A stretch of 64,000 nt of DNA from Phycisphaerales bacterium. GTDB lineage: Bacteria > Planctomycetota > Phycisphaerae > Phycisphaerales > SM1A02. Positions 17,402 to 24,789 of this stretch are shown here, piece after piece. The notes under the pieces were generated by a model that saw only the letters and a list, made by a program, of their open reading frames with translations, was not told where the DNA came from and ran no database searches. A program made the translations under genes and the position numbers. The stretch lies in contig JAQWNP010000007.1 of the NCBI GenBank assembly GCA_029268515.1, positions 1-64,000 of the forward strand. The letters are read 5' to 3'. Within the stretch, counting starts at the first letter, position 1. The number at the start of each line of letters is the position of its first letter.

Positions 17402-18058
17402 TTACTCGCTGGCATTACCCTCTGCTTCGTCAGATTTAGACTCTGTAATTACTTCTGGCTCGGCGCCTTCAGTCGTGACGTCTGCTTCTTCGCCCAGCTC
17501 TTCCTCTTCCTGTACGAAGATGATTGAAGCAATGGTTGAAGTTGGGTCTGCATCGCATCGGACGCCAGGTGGTAGTTCGATGTCAGCAATGGTGAGCATG
17601 GTTTCCATCGACCCCAGGTCTACTCGAATTGAATCAGGAATAGCACGAACCTTGCAGATCACTTCGAGGTCACTTTGCTCTGAGCGGAAAATAGCGCCTG
17701 GTTTCTTGGATTCTGGCGCTTCGCCATGGAACTCCAGGGATACCTTCACGGTCACCTCTTGGTTCAGGTTGACACGTGCAAAGTCAATATGAATCACATC
17801 ATCGCCAAGGCAGCCGAATTGCAGATCTTTGACCAGGCAAGTGGCCTTTTTCTCCTTGCCAATTTTGAGTTCAATGACGTGAGCTCCAGCATGGAGCGTA
17901 CGTAGAATCTCTTCGGCATTGAGGCTAATTGCTTCAGGTGTTTCTTCTTGTCCGTAGATCACCGCTGGAAGCCGGCCATCTTTTCGGAGTCGCTGGCTAT
18001 AACGGGAGCCAGTCTTTTCGCGTGGCTCAGCGGTGAGGGTTGGGTTTTCTGAACTCAT
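17402..18058 (-). CDS. rplY: 50S ribosomal protein bL25, long CTC form
   Basis: Binds 5S rRNA. The 218-residue protein has the N-terminal 5S-binding domain (REKTGSRYSQRLRKDGRLPA, VIYGQEETPEAI), the C-terminal beta domain of the longer CTC form (HIDFARVNLNQEVTVKVSLEF, IADIELPPGV), and an acidic tail rich in Glu. The start overlaps the stop of prs by 4 nt, indicating translational coupling. Assignment is firm. Confidence 0.95.
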   Translation of the reverse strand: MSSENPTLTAEPREKTGSRYSQRLRKDGRLPAVIYGQEETPEAISLNAEEILRTLHAGAHVIELKIGKEKKATCLVKDLQFGCLGDDVIHIDFARVNLNQEVTVKVSLEFHGEAPESKKPGAIFRSEQSDLEVICKVRAIPDSIRVDLGSMETMLTIADIELPPGVRCDADPTSTIASIIFVQEEEELGEEADVTTEGAEPEVITESKSDEAEGNASE

Positions 18059-19089
18059 GATGTCGTCCTTGTTTGGCTCGAGCCAGCCGCTTCAGCGGCT
18101 GCAACTCTTTTTGAGCGGTTGATTTCACGAAACAGTGCCGAAATCGACATGTCGTGATGAATTCGATAGATCGCTTCGCCAAGCAGATTGGCGACGGTCA
18201 GTTGGGTCAGCATTGGTCGGATGGGATCGAGTCGTCCATCATCATCGGGAATGGTGTCTGTCACGATCACGCGAGAGATTGGTGCCTCATTGAGCCGTTC
18301 CATGGCCAAGCCGACCATGACCGCGTGAGTCGCAGCAACAATGACATCTCGAGCGCCGTTTTCCATGACAACGCGAGCCGCTTCGCAGACAGTGCCAGCT
18401 GTGGAGACCATGTCATCGACCATGATGACTGTCCGGCCACTGGTGTCACCGATCAAATGGTTCGAAGTGACATTCATGCCTGAGACGCGACGCTTGTCAA
18501 TAATGGCGAGCTCGGCGTTAAGGAGCGTTGCGTAGTTGGTCGCCACTTTGACGTTGCCAACATCAGGCGAGACCAGCACGATATCGCCCAGCTCGCTGCG
18601 AATTGATTGAAGGTAGTTGCCAATCACCTTGCTTGCGGAAAGGTGATCGACGGGAATATCAAAGAAGCCCTGGATTTGAGCTGCATGAAGATCCATACAT
18701 AAAAGGCGGTCGGCACCAGCTGCAGTAATGAGGTTGGCGACCAGTTTGGCAGTAATGGGCGTACGACCTTCATCCTTGCGATCTTGTCGGGCATAGCCAA
18801 AGTAGGGGACGACAGCGGTGATGCGCCGAGCGCTCGCTCGCTTAAGGCAGTCGATGTAGATCAGCAGCTCCATCAGATTGGCGTTGACCGGATCGCAGGT
18901 TGGCTGCACCACAAAGCAGTCGCGGCCGCGCACATCTTCTTCAATCTTGACAATGACTTCGCCATCGGGGAACAGCTCTGTATTGGCGGCAGCAAGCGGG
19001 ATATTGAGGTGGCCGCACATGGTCTCTGCAAGCTTGACGCCAGAGCGTCCGGCAAAGATCTTCAGGTCGTCTCGATCAACAGCACTCAT
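18055..19089 (-). CDS. prs: Ribose-phosphate pyrophosphokinase
   Basis: Makes PRPP from ribose 5-phosphate and ATP for nucleotide, His and Trp synthesis. Motifs: FAGRSGVKLAETMCGHL at the N terminus, FPDGEVIVKI, PYFGYARQDRKDEGRTPI (ATP loop), CMDLHAAQIQGFFDIPVDHL, and the PRPP-binding VMVDD-type loop (IMVDDMVSTAGTVCEAA). About 25 polar residues extend beyond the usual end. Start ATG 19089 overlaps the stop of the upstream uridylyltransferase gene by 4 nt, and its own stop overlaps rplY. The PRPP gene sits between GlcNAc-1-P uridylyltransferase and bL25, a common bacterial arrangement. Confidence 0.96.
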   Translation of the reverse strand: MSAVDRDDLKIFAGRSGVKLAETMCGHLNIPLAAANTELFPDGEVIVKIEEDVRGRDCFVVQPTCDPVNANLMELLIYIDCLKRASARRITAVVPYFGYARQDRKDEGRTPITAKLVANLITAAGADRLLCMDLHAAQIQGFFDIPVDHLSASKVIGNYLQSIRSELGDIVLVSPDVGNVKVATNYATLLNAELAIIDKRRVSGMNVTSNHLIGDTSGRTVIMVDDMVSTAGTVCEAARVVMENGARDVIVAATHAVMVGLAMERLNEAPISRVIVTDTIPDDDGRLDPIRPMLTQLTVANLLGEAIYRIHHDMSISALFREINRSKRVAAAEAAGSSQTRTTS

Positions 19090-19901
19090 TGCGTGATCTC
19101 CTCAGTTTGTGTGCGGGCTTGTTTAGAAAGTCGATTTCTAAGGATCGCATCTACCTCGGCAAGATGTTCTGGCGTGTTAATCGAAAGGACATCTTCTGGT
19201 GGCACGCCATCAACGAGTTCGACATGTTGTCCGAGCTCATTGAGCCGCATCGGTAGCGTGGTCACGTAATACTCGCCGGAAACCCCGTCTGGCCTGAGCT
19301 CTGACAGCAGACGAAAGAGCGTTTGCCCATCAAAGCATGCATAGCTTGGGTAGACCTCGTGGATTTTCTTTTGCTCGTCGGTGCAGTTTTTCTCTTCGAC
19401 GATTGCCTCAAAGCCACCACTCGAATTGCGAACAATTCGTCCATACGTCGTTGGGTCGGGAATGACGCTTGTGGCGAGTGTGGCCGCAGCATCAGTGGCG
19501 CGGTGTTGCTGGATCATTCGTTCAATGGTTTCAGCTCGAATCAACGGTCCATCGCCGGCCAGTACGAGCACATCACCTTCGCCATCTTTGAAGTGCTCAT
19601 GAGCGCATAAAGTGGCATGCCCTGTACCGAGTTGTTGGTCTTGTACTGAGAAGACTACGTCATCTGCAGCGACTGCTTGTTTGACATCTTCAGCACCAAA
19701 GCCCACCACCACGGCAATTTTGTTGCAGCCAGCGGCACGGCAGGCATCAATCACCCATGAAACAATGGGGCGGTCTGCCACTGGGTGAAGGACTTTTGGT
19801 AGATCGCTATTCATACGCGTACCTTTGCCTGCAGCCAAAATGATAGCGCCGAGCTCTTGCTCGTTGGTGCGATTGTTTTTTTGGCTCATGCCGCTATTCA
19901 T
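19086..19901 (-). CDS. glmU: GlmU-type N-acetylglucosamine-1-phosphate uridylyltransferase, single domain
   Basis: Predicted to make UDP-GlcNAc from GlcNAc-1-P and UTP. The nucleotidyltransferase domain has LAAGKGTRMNSDLPKVLHP, DQQLGTGHATL, VLAGDGPLI, TYGRIVRN and GEYYVTTLPM. True bifunctional GlmU is about 450 residues, with a left-handed beta-helix acetyltransferase; this protein ends after about 271 residues, so that half must be supplied by another protein. ATG 19901 has a weak TAAGG upstream; ATG 19889 is equally possible. A longer start at 19958 would lie 5 bp from the tRNA-Gln 3' end. First gene of the minus-strand operon leading to rplI. Confidence 0.83.
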   Translation of the reverse strand: MNSGMSQKNNRTNEQELGAIILAAGKGTRMNSDLPKVLHPVADRPIVSWVIDACRAAGCNKIAVVVGFGAEDVKQAVAADDVVFSVQDQQLGTGHATLCAHEHFKDGEGDVLVLAGDGPLIRAETIERMIQQHRATDAAATLATSVIPDPTTYGRIVRNSSGGFEAIVEEKNCTDEQKKIHEVYPSYACFDGQTLFRLLSELRPDGVSGEYYVTTLPMRLNELGQHVELVDGVPPEDVLSINTPEHLAEVDAILRNRLSKQARTQTEEITQ

Positions 19902-19962
19902 CGCGAACGTAGCCTTACGTGGTGCGTTCTTGTCTTGCGTGGGCTCAGGCGGCTTCAAGAAG

Positions 19963-20034
19963 CTGGCCCGCCAAGACTTGAACTTGGAATGCCTGTACCA
20001 AAAACAGGTGTGTTACCGATTACACCACGGGCCA
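19963..20034 (-). tRNA. tRNA-Gln (anticodon UUG)
   Basis: On the minus strand the acceptor TGGCCCG (20034-20028) pairs with CGGGCCA. The D arm is GTGT/ACAC. The anticodon stem CCTGT/ACAGG holds loop TTTTGGT with TTG at 34-36, reading Gln CAA. The T arm is CCAAG-TTCAAGT-CTTGG. The discriminator is G and CCA is not encoded. It lies directly upstream of the glmU-type gene on the same strand. Confidence 0.95.
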
Positions 20035-20047
20035 GTGAACCTGCCAT

Positions 20048-20077
20048 GATTTTGTCTTGCGGTGACGGGGGCTGTTA
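20048..20077 (-). promoter_or_regulatory. Candidate promoter of tRNA-Gln and the following operon
   Basis: On the minus strand TTAACA (20077-20072) and CAAAAT (20053-20048) are 18 bp apart, with the predicted start a few bases before the tRNA 5' end at 20034. Both boxes are imperfect; position is the main support. Confidence 0.35.
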
Positions 20078-20271
20078 AGCGTGGTCCGCGCGACAAGGCA
20101 TGCAGGAGCGGCACTGTAAATCCCGAGGCGGGAGTATGTCGTTGCCGCTTGACATACCCCATGAGGCGCCAGCTTCGGGCTCAAGAATCACCCATCACTG
20201 TCACCAACGGCCCCTCAAAGGGGAGCGACAGATTGTATGAGGCCTATGAGGGGCGTCAAGGGGCACTCTCG

Positions 20272-20361
20272 ATGCTGTGGGCACTGATTTTGTGGATTGC
20301 CCTGGGCATGGCCATTTTGAGGGGCTGTTTTTTTGCCATCTTGAGGGGACATCTGCTTTGA
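20272..20361 (+). CDS. Candidate 29-residue hydrophobic peptide
   Basis: A short ORF in the otherwise gene-poor stretch. ATG 20272 has AAGGGG (20258-20263) 8 bp upstream, a good ribosome site. The peptide is nearly all hydrophobic (MLWALILWIALGMAILRG at the start) and holds a repeated AILRG motif from the 14-bp DNA repeat. It would span the membrane once. Size and character recall small type I toxin peptides, but no antisense RNA was identified. It could be chance: a longer in-frame ORF from about 20062 exists and shows no domain. Confidence 0.25.
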   Translation: MLWALILWIALGMAILRGCFFAILRGHLL

Positions 20362-20921
20362 AGTGGGGTAGTTCTGTAGGGAGAGCGTTGAGTCCTGCTA
20401 ATTGAGTGTGGGGACTTCAGATTGAGAAGTTCATGGCTGGGGTGGGAGAGAGAGGCTCCTTTGGTCACCTAATGGTGTGTGGCACTCAGATTGTGATCCT
20501 AGAAATACCCTGCCCGGCTATTTCAGTCGGATTTCTCTGGCCATTCTGATGCCCGCTGTAAGAAGACTCACCCCTGCCACCCCCCACGCAAATCGAATTC
20601 ATGGTCATTGAGAGAAGGAAATAAAGCCCCCTCCCTGATTTGAGAGAAAGAAGAGAGAAAGACAGACGCCCCTGACTGGATAGGCATCCAGCGGGGGTGT
20701 TGGTCTATCGAAGGTTCTACCGTTGTTAAGAGGTTCAAGGGAACCACACCTGCAGGGTGACGCGTATCCAAAAGAGGTACGCCCTCATCGAACGCACCTG
20801 TTTAAGGATTCTGCTGGCCGCAGTGGTCTTTTTTTGAGTGCGTGTGCAATGAAATCATGGCAATGGCATATAGAAGCATGTAGAAGTCAGCGGGCTTGCG
20901 CGACGCCATTGGAGTCACATC

Positions 20922-21038
20922 ATGTTCTTGCCCATAATAATTTCGGTGTTCTTCATTGTGTTCTTCGCTGGTCGTTTTGTCTACTTTCAAATCGATCTCG
21001 ACTCACTGACCCCAGCCGTTGCTGAGGTCACGCCGTAA
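20922..21038 (+). CDS. 38-residue membrane peptide carrying a copied gene tail
   Basis: ATG 20922 has GGAG (20911-20914) 7 bp upstream. Residues 2-21 form one membrane span (FLPIIISVFFIVFFAGR). The last 16 residues, QIDLDSLTPAVAEVTP, equal the last 16 of the large membrane protein downstream (QIDLDSLHPAVAEVTP) except for one residue. The DNA of this tail is a near-perfect copy. Its stop TAA overlaps the ATG of the large gene (TAATG), so ribosomes ending here could restart there. I read it as what is left of an upstream duplicate of the large gene, possibly kept as a coupling leader. Expression is unproven. Confidence 0.5.
   Translation: MFLPIIISVFFIVFFAGRFVYFQIDLDSLTPAVAEVTP
20985..21038 (+). 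repeat. Gene-tail direct repeat, upstream copy
   Basis: Positions 20988-21038 match 23012-23062 at 49 of 51 bases, same orientation, both ending in the stop codon TAA. The two copies bracket the gene at 21038-23062. Similarity ends at the stop codon and fades within a few bases at the other side. Confidence 0.93.
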
Positions 21039-23062
21039 TGGTCAACAAGCAAGCCATCTTGGAGAATTCAAAGCTAGGCGCTGACGCCTATGCCAGGCCA
21101 GCGCCGCGCCCGGCCGCCTTGCCGCCGGAGGATGCGCCTATGTCACCGCATCTTGATCTGGGCAGCTGGCGCGAGTGGGATCGAGGGCTCCGTCATTATC
21201 GCGTCGCGGCGAGTTCTAAAAAAAGCTTGCTTTGGATCGGGGCGCCTCTCCTGGCGGTCCTCATCTTGTTGCATTTCTATCTTAGTTTCTGGATATATTC
21301 TTCGGGTATCGGCGTCATCATGCCGGCGTTCTTCTTGTGGTACTTGATTGACCATGCTTTGACTGCACGTCGACGGTTGTCGCCCCGCGACAACTTCTTT
21401 GACAAGGTGATCGCGAGGGGGGGGCTAGTTTGCCCTCAGTGTGAAGTTCCTTTGGAAGCAGCCTCGGCGCCAGATCGATGGTCATGCAGTCAATGTGCCT
21501 CGAGCTACACAGGTCAACAACTGACGCGCTTGATCGATGGCAAGTTCGCCAAATTTCGTGCGGCCGATGCCTCCCCGGTTTGGAAGTGGATTTATAGAAA
21601 GTTAGGTTTGCACGCTGCGACAGATCGCATTGCCCTGGCATTCTGTAGTGTGGAATTCGCGATCATAGGTCTAACTTTCTATCTCTTGCTCGCCAGTCTC
21701 TTTGGGTTAATTGAAGCAGAGATATTTGACCGTAATGTGAGTGTGTTCGCTTTCTTGCCACCTGCATTTATCATCATCGGGACGGTGTTAATCATTGGTG
21801 GCATCCGCTTAAGACGGGAGCCTTACAGTCGCTGCGCCCATTGTTTCTATACCGTGCCAGAGGGCATCGCTTTGCCTGATCGCTGTAGTGAATGTGGTTG
21901 CAGCTGGCATGCGCCTGGTGGGCTACTGCATCACCGCATTGAGTGGCGGCCTGTGGGGTATGGCGGATTGGTTTTTTCTCTTCTTGCCCTTCTCTTGCTT
22001 GGCAACGGCATGTATCGTGATTGGCAGCTGAACCAAGCACTCCAAACGCCCACCACCGCAACAGCATCAGCGCTCATTGCGGGGCTTGGGCAAGACAATG
22101 GCTATTGGGGCGATGATGCCAAGGCGTTGCAGGCGGAACTGCACCAAAGGAACCTGACGCCCCTTGAAGATCAGTCGCTCGTGAAGGTCTATATCACTCG
22201 TCTAGAGGGTGATGAATCACTCGGGAATCTGGGCTGGAATTGGTTGATCTCAATGATAGATAGTGGGCAACTTGATGCAGCCACGGAAGATCGAGTCGTC
22301 CGCGCCAGCCCTTCAATTTCTTCTTCCTATGGAGTTGACTGGAAGTATGAGGTGCCATCCCGACCATCGATTTCACTTGTTCGTCACGCACAGATTCCTG
22401 TCCAAGCGATTGCATTGCAAGTGGTTATTAATGGTGAAGAGCAAGAGTGCTCGATTGGGCCATGGAAACGCGGCAATCGTAGGGCAGCGATACAGGTGGC
22501 GCCGTATGTGCCTCGCAAAAGCAGAAATCTGATTGAGGTCACGGTCTGGTTTTCCGAAGCCGGTTTCAAGATTGACAACGAGGCGCATCTCGCCCCAGCT
22601 TATCTCCGTGAGCACGCACCATTGGGTGTCTGGTCAGTATCAACCGAGTTTGAACAACTCGCACTGGAGGTTCCAAAGTTTGCCTTTGGTGATGTTCACT
22701 TTAGAAGCTACATACACCCTGATTCAGTTCTTGGGGGGTATGGGGCTGCACGCAAAAAAGAGGTGACGATCAAAGCGCCGAAACTTACCTCACAACAGGC
22801 TATCGAGCTTGTTGATGCCAAAGCGGCACTGGGTGCGCTGGTCAAGGATCCGATCTTGCAGGTGGCCCCAGTCACGGAATCTGGTCAATTGATCTGGGAT
22901 GAAGCGGTTATTGAAGTGGTGCGCTCCTCAGGCAGTACGGAATTAGATCAGCTGGTGGTGAATTACATGGAGCTCGCCGATATCGAATTTGGTGTCAGTT
23001 GTACACATGTGCAAATCGATCTCGACTCACTGCACCCAGCCGTTGCTGAGGTCACGCCGTAA
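21038..23062 (+). CDS. Multi-span membrane protein with two zinc ribbons, function unknown
   Basis: 674 residues that I do not recognise as a named family. Hydrophobic spans lie near 64-86, 91-108, 198-226, 234-257 and 308-325. Two four-cysteine zinc ribbons lie between spans: Cys132/135 with Cys150/153, and Cys266/269 with Cys283/286. The 350-residue C-terminal part is soluble, with beta-rich stretches (VPVQAIALQVVINGEEQECS-like). ATG 21038 overlaps the stop of the 38-residue ORF (TAATG) with GAGG 10 bp upstream; ATG 21140 has a stronger ribosome site (GGAGG, 8 bp) and is a real alternative, which would remove an Ala/Pro-rich 34-residue leader. The paired zinc-ribbon and membrane layout is frequent in planctomycete hypothetical proteins. 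Confidence 0.85.
   Translation: MVNKQAILENSKLGADAYARPAPRPAALPPEDAPMSPHLDLGSWREWDRGLRHYRVAASSKKSLLWIGAPLLAVLILLHFYLSFWIYSSGIGVIMPAFFLWYLIDHALTARRRLSPRDNFFDKVIARGGLVCPQCEVPLEAASAPDRWSCSQCASSYTGQQLTRLIDGKFAKFRAADASPVWKWIYRKLGLHAATDRIALAFCSVEFAIIGLTFYLLLASLFGLIEAEIFDRNVSVFAFLPPAFIIIGTVLIIGGIRLRREPYSRCAHCFYTVPEGIALPDRCSECGCSWHAPGGLLHHRIEWRPVGYGGLVFSLLALLLLGNGMYRDWQLNQALQTPTTATASALIAGLGQDNGYWGDDAKALQAELHQRNLTPLEDQSLVKVYITRLEGDESLGNLGWNWLISMIDSGQLDAATEDRVVRASPSISSSYGVDWKYEVPSRPSISLVRHAQIPVQAIALQVVINGEEQECSIGPWKRGNRRAAIQVAPYVPRKSRNLIEVTVWFSEAGFKIDNEAHLAPAYLREHAPLGVWSVSTEFEQLALEVPKFAFGDVHFRSYIHPDSVLGGYGAARKKEVTIKAPKLTSQQAIELVDAKAALGALVKDPILQVAPVTESGQLIWDEAVIEVVRSSGSTELDQLVVNYMELADIEFGVSCTHVQIDLDSLHPAVAEVTP
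23009..23062 (+). repeat. Gene-tail direct repeat, downstream copy
   Basis: This is the true 3' end of the zinc-ribbon membrane protein gene. It matches 20985-21038, as described for the upstream copy. Confidence 0.93.
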
Positions 23063-23077
23063 GAGCCGCCGCTCTTA
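23060..23077. terminator. Palindrome containing both convergent stop codons
   Basis: A perfect 7-bp inverted repeat (TAAGAGC, 4-nt loop CGCC, GCTCTTA). The left end is the TAA of the plus-strand membrane protein gene; the right end is the TAA of the minus-strand aldo/keto reductase. There is no T run, so it is at best a weak two-way transcription stop or an mRNA-end stabiliser. Confidence 0.45.
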
Positions 23078-24031
23078 TCCGCCTAAGATCGCCGCGCAGC
23101 GTTCCAGCACACTTTCATCCAACGTCAAATCACTGGCCGTGATGTTCTCTTTTAATTGCTCAGGCTTACTAGCCCCAACAATTACGGAACTCACCTCGGG
23201 GCGGCGCAGGCACCAAGCCAAGGCCAAGGTCGCCAGCGGCAGCCCCATGCCATCAGCAACTTCTTTAAGACGTGCGACGATCGCATGGTTCTTTTCGGTG
23301 AGGCGCGGTTGTAAGAACTGGCCCTGCTCTGGATGCGCGGCGCGGGTTCCATCAGGCACGCCCTCAGCATATTTGCCGGTGAGCATGCCTTCGCCTAAGG
23401 GAGAGAAGGCCACGATGCCCATGCCCATCGCTTTGCAAGTGGGGAACGCCGACTCTTCCCAATGGCGCTCCAGCATGTTGTATTGCGGTTGGCTACTGAT
23501 CGGCAGATGCCAGCGATGCTCTTCGCAGAGGCCGTGGGCATCAGCAATCTGTTCGGCGGTCCATTCACTGACACCCCAATAGAGAATCTTGCCTGTATTG
23601 ACCAGATCGTTCATGGCTCGGCAGGTCTCGATCAGTGGTACTGACGGGTCATAACGATGACATTGATAGAGGTCGATGTAGTCGCACTCAAGGCGGCGCA
23701 GCGAAGCGTGGCACTGATCAAAAATATGTTTGCGACTCAGTCCACGATCATTGGCACCGGGAAAGGGCCACTCGCGTGACATGGGCCAGAAGACTTTGGT
23801 GGCCAGGACAATTGCATCACGGCGCAATGACTTGATGGCCTTGCCTAAGAGTTGTTCGGCGTCACCCTGGTCATAGACGTTGGCGGTATCAAAGAAGTTG
23901 ATACCGTTGTCATAGGCAGTGTTGACCATCTGCTGGCCATGCTGGGTGGATTGATCTTTGAAGGTCAGCCAGGAACCGAATCCAACTTCGGAGACCTGCA
24001 AACCCCAGCGACCAAGTTGTCTGTATTTCAT
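23075..24031 (-). CDS. Aldo/keto reductase (voltage-gated K-channel beta/YghZ-like)
   Basis: A 318-residue NADPH-dependent reductase of the AKR barrel family. The catalytic tetrad is visible: FFDTANVYDQG (Asp and Tyr), LATKVFWPMS (Lys) and DLYQCHRYD (His). The cofactor end also fits: FSPLGEGMLTGKY, and SSVIVGASKPEQLKEN at the C-terminal phosphate site. Sequence resembles the Kv-beta/YghZ subgroup, which reduces aldehydes such as methylglyoxal; the substrate here is unknown. It is divergent from aat, with 66 bp between starts, and converges on the zinc-ribbon gene through a stop-codon palindrome. Confidence 0.92.
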   Translation of the reverse strand: MKYRQLGRWGLQVSEVGFGSWLTFKDQSTQHGQQMVNTAYDNGINFFDTANVYDQGDAEQLLGKAIKSLRRDAIVLATKVFWPMSREWPFPGANDRGLSRKHIFDQCHASLRRLECDYIDLYQCHRYDPSVPLIETCRAMNDLVNTGKILYWGVSEWTAEQIADAHGLCEEHRWHLPISSQPQYNMLERHWEESAFPTCKAMGMGIVAFSPLGEGMLTGKYAEGVPDGTRAAHPEQGQFLQPRLTEKNHAIVARLKEVADGMGLPLATLALAWCLRRPEVSSVIVGASKPEQLKENITASDLTLDESVLERCAAILGG

Positions 24032-24097
24032 GGTGAGAAACTCCCATATGGGTCAACAGCGGTCGGGTACTGTATCCAAGGAAGGCAACCCTCGCCC

Positions 24098-24751
24098 ATG
24101 GACCAACTCGTACCACCATCTGGCTTTGATCCCGATCAGCCCTCACCGCAGGATCTGCTGTGGGGATATCGCCAAGGCCTCTTCCCAATGGGCAGCCCCG
24201 AGCATGGGGGGCTGGACTGGTATTGCCCTGATCCACGGGCCGTTCTGGATCTGAGTGCCTTTCATGTCCCTCGGTCATTGGCCCGCAGGGTGCGTTCAAA
24301 GCGATTCGAGATTTGTTTTGATCGAGATTTTGAGGCCGTCATTGATGCCTGCAGCCGCCTGGATGATCAGAAAGAAGAAGGGAACTGGATTACGCCAGCA
24401 ATTCGGGCGGCCTATCTGAGGCTCCATCAGCAAGGGCATGCACATAGCGTGGAGGCATATCGAGGTGGGGCCTTGGTCGGAGGCCTGTACGGGGTACGCA
24501 TTGGGGCTGCTTTTTTTGGTGAATCAATGTTCAGTGATCCTGGGCGCGGTGGACGCGATGCCTCCAAAGTGGCATTGGTCCATCTGGTTGAGCAGCTGCG
24601 GCTGGCCGAGTTTTTATTGCTTGATGTGCAATTTCATACGCCCCATCTCGAGCAGTTCGGATGCCAAGAATTGCCCCGTGAGGATTATCTTGAGCAGCTC
24701 GCGGTCGCAGTTGAGCAGCAATGTGGCCCCCTTGGGGCTGCGAATCTGTAG
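24098..24751 (+). CDS. aat: Leucyl/phenylalanyl-tRNA--protein transferase
   Basis: Adds Leu or Phe to proteins with N-terminal Arg or Lys, marking them for ClpAP through ClpS. Visible motifs: GLFPMG, WYCPDPRAVLDL, FDRDFEAVIDACS, GNWITPAIRAAYLRLHQQG, HSVEAYRGGALVGGLYGV, FFGESMFS and LLDVQFHTPHLEQFG. The 217-residue length is normal. ATG 24098 follows AAGGAAGG at 24079-24086. A much longer in-frame ORF from 23852 overlaps the divergent reductase gene and has no family support. ychF follows 38 bp later. Confidence 0.95.
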   Translation: MDQLVPPSGFDPDQPSPQDLLWGYRQGLFPMGSPEHGGLDWYCPDPRAVLDLSAFHVPRSLARRVRSKRFEICFDRDFEAVIDACSRLDDQKEEGNWITPAIRAAYLRLHQQGHAHSVEAYRGGALVGGLYGVRIGAAFFGESMFSDPGRGGRDASKVALVHLVEQLRLAEFLLLDVQFHTPHLEQFGCQELPREDYLEQLAVAVEQQCGPLGAANL

Positions 24752-24789
24752 GATGTCGCCGCTGAGATTCAAACTAGGAGTGATGAACG

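Larger units (their letters stand above)
20035..20921. other. 887-bp stretch without a conventional gene
   Basis: No ORF here resembles a known protein. Contents seen: the candidate tRNA-Gln promoter; a CCCCT-CAA-AGGGG hairpin near 20212-20224; a 14-bp direct repeat with one mismatch (20311-20324 and 20335-20348, both inside the 29-codon ORF listed separately); a GAAATA/TATTTC hairpin at 20502-20524; a long imperfect hairpin at 20666-20700 built around CTGGAT/ATCCAG; and a purine-rich stretch at 20615-20660. On the minus strand the last hairpin is followed by a pyrimidine-rich run and could be a weak terminator. The function is unknown. Confidence 0.5.

Noticed and set aside
20062-20271. 99-codon ORF in the gene-poor stretch
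   Set aside because: No domain and no ribosome site at its first ATG; only the last 29 codons have a plausible start.
20985-23062. Direct repeats as attachment sites of an integrated element
   Set aside because: No integrase, transposase or mobility gene lies between or near them; the cargo is one gene with a normal-looking coding region. Kept only as an alternative.
23852-24097. Upstream extension of aat
   Set aside because: It runs antisense through the aldo/keto reductase gene and has no similarity to the family.
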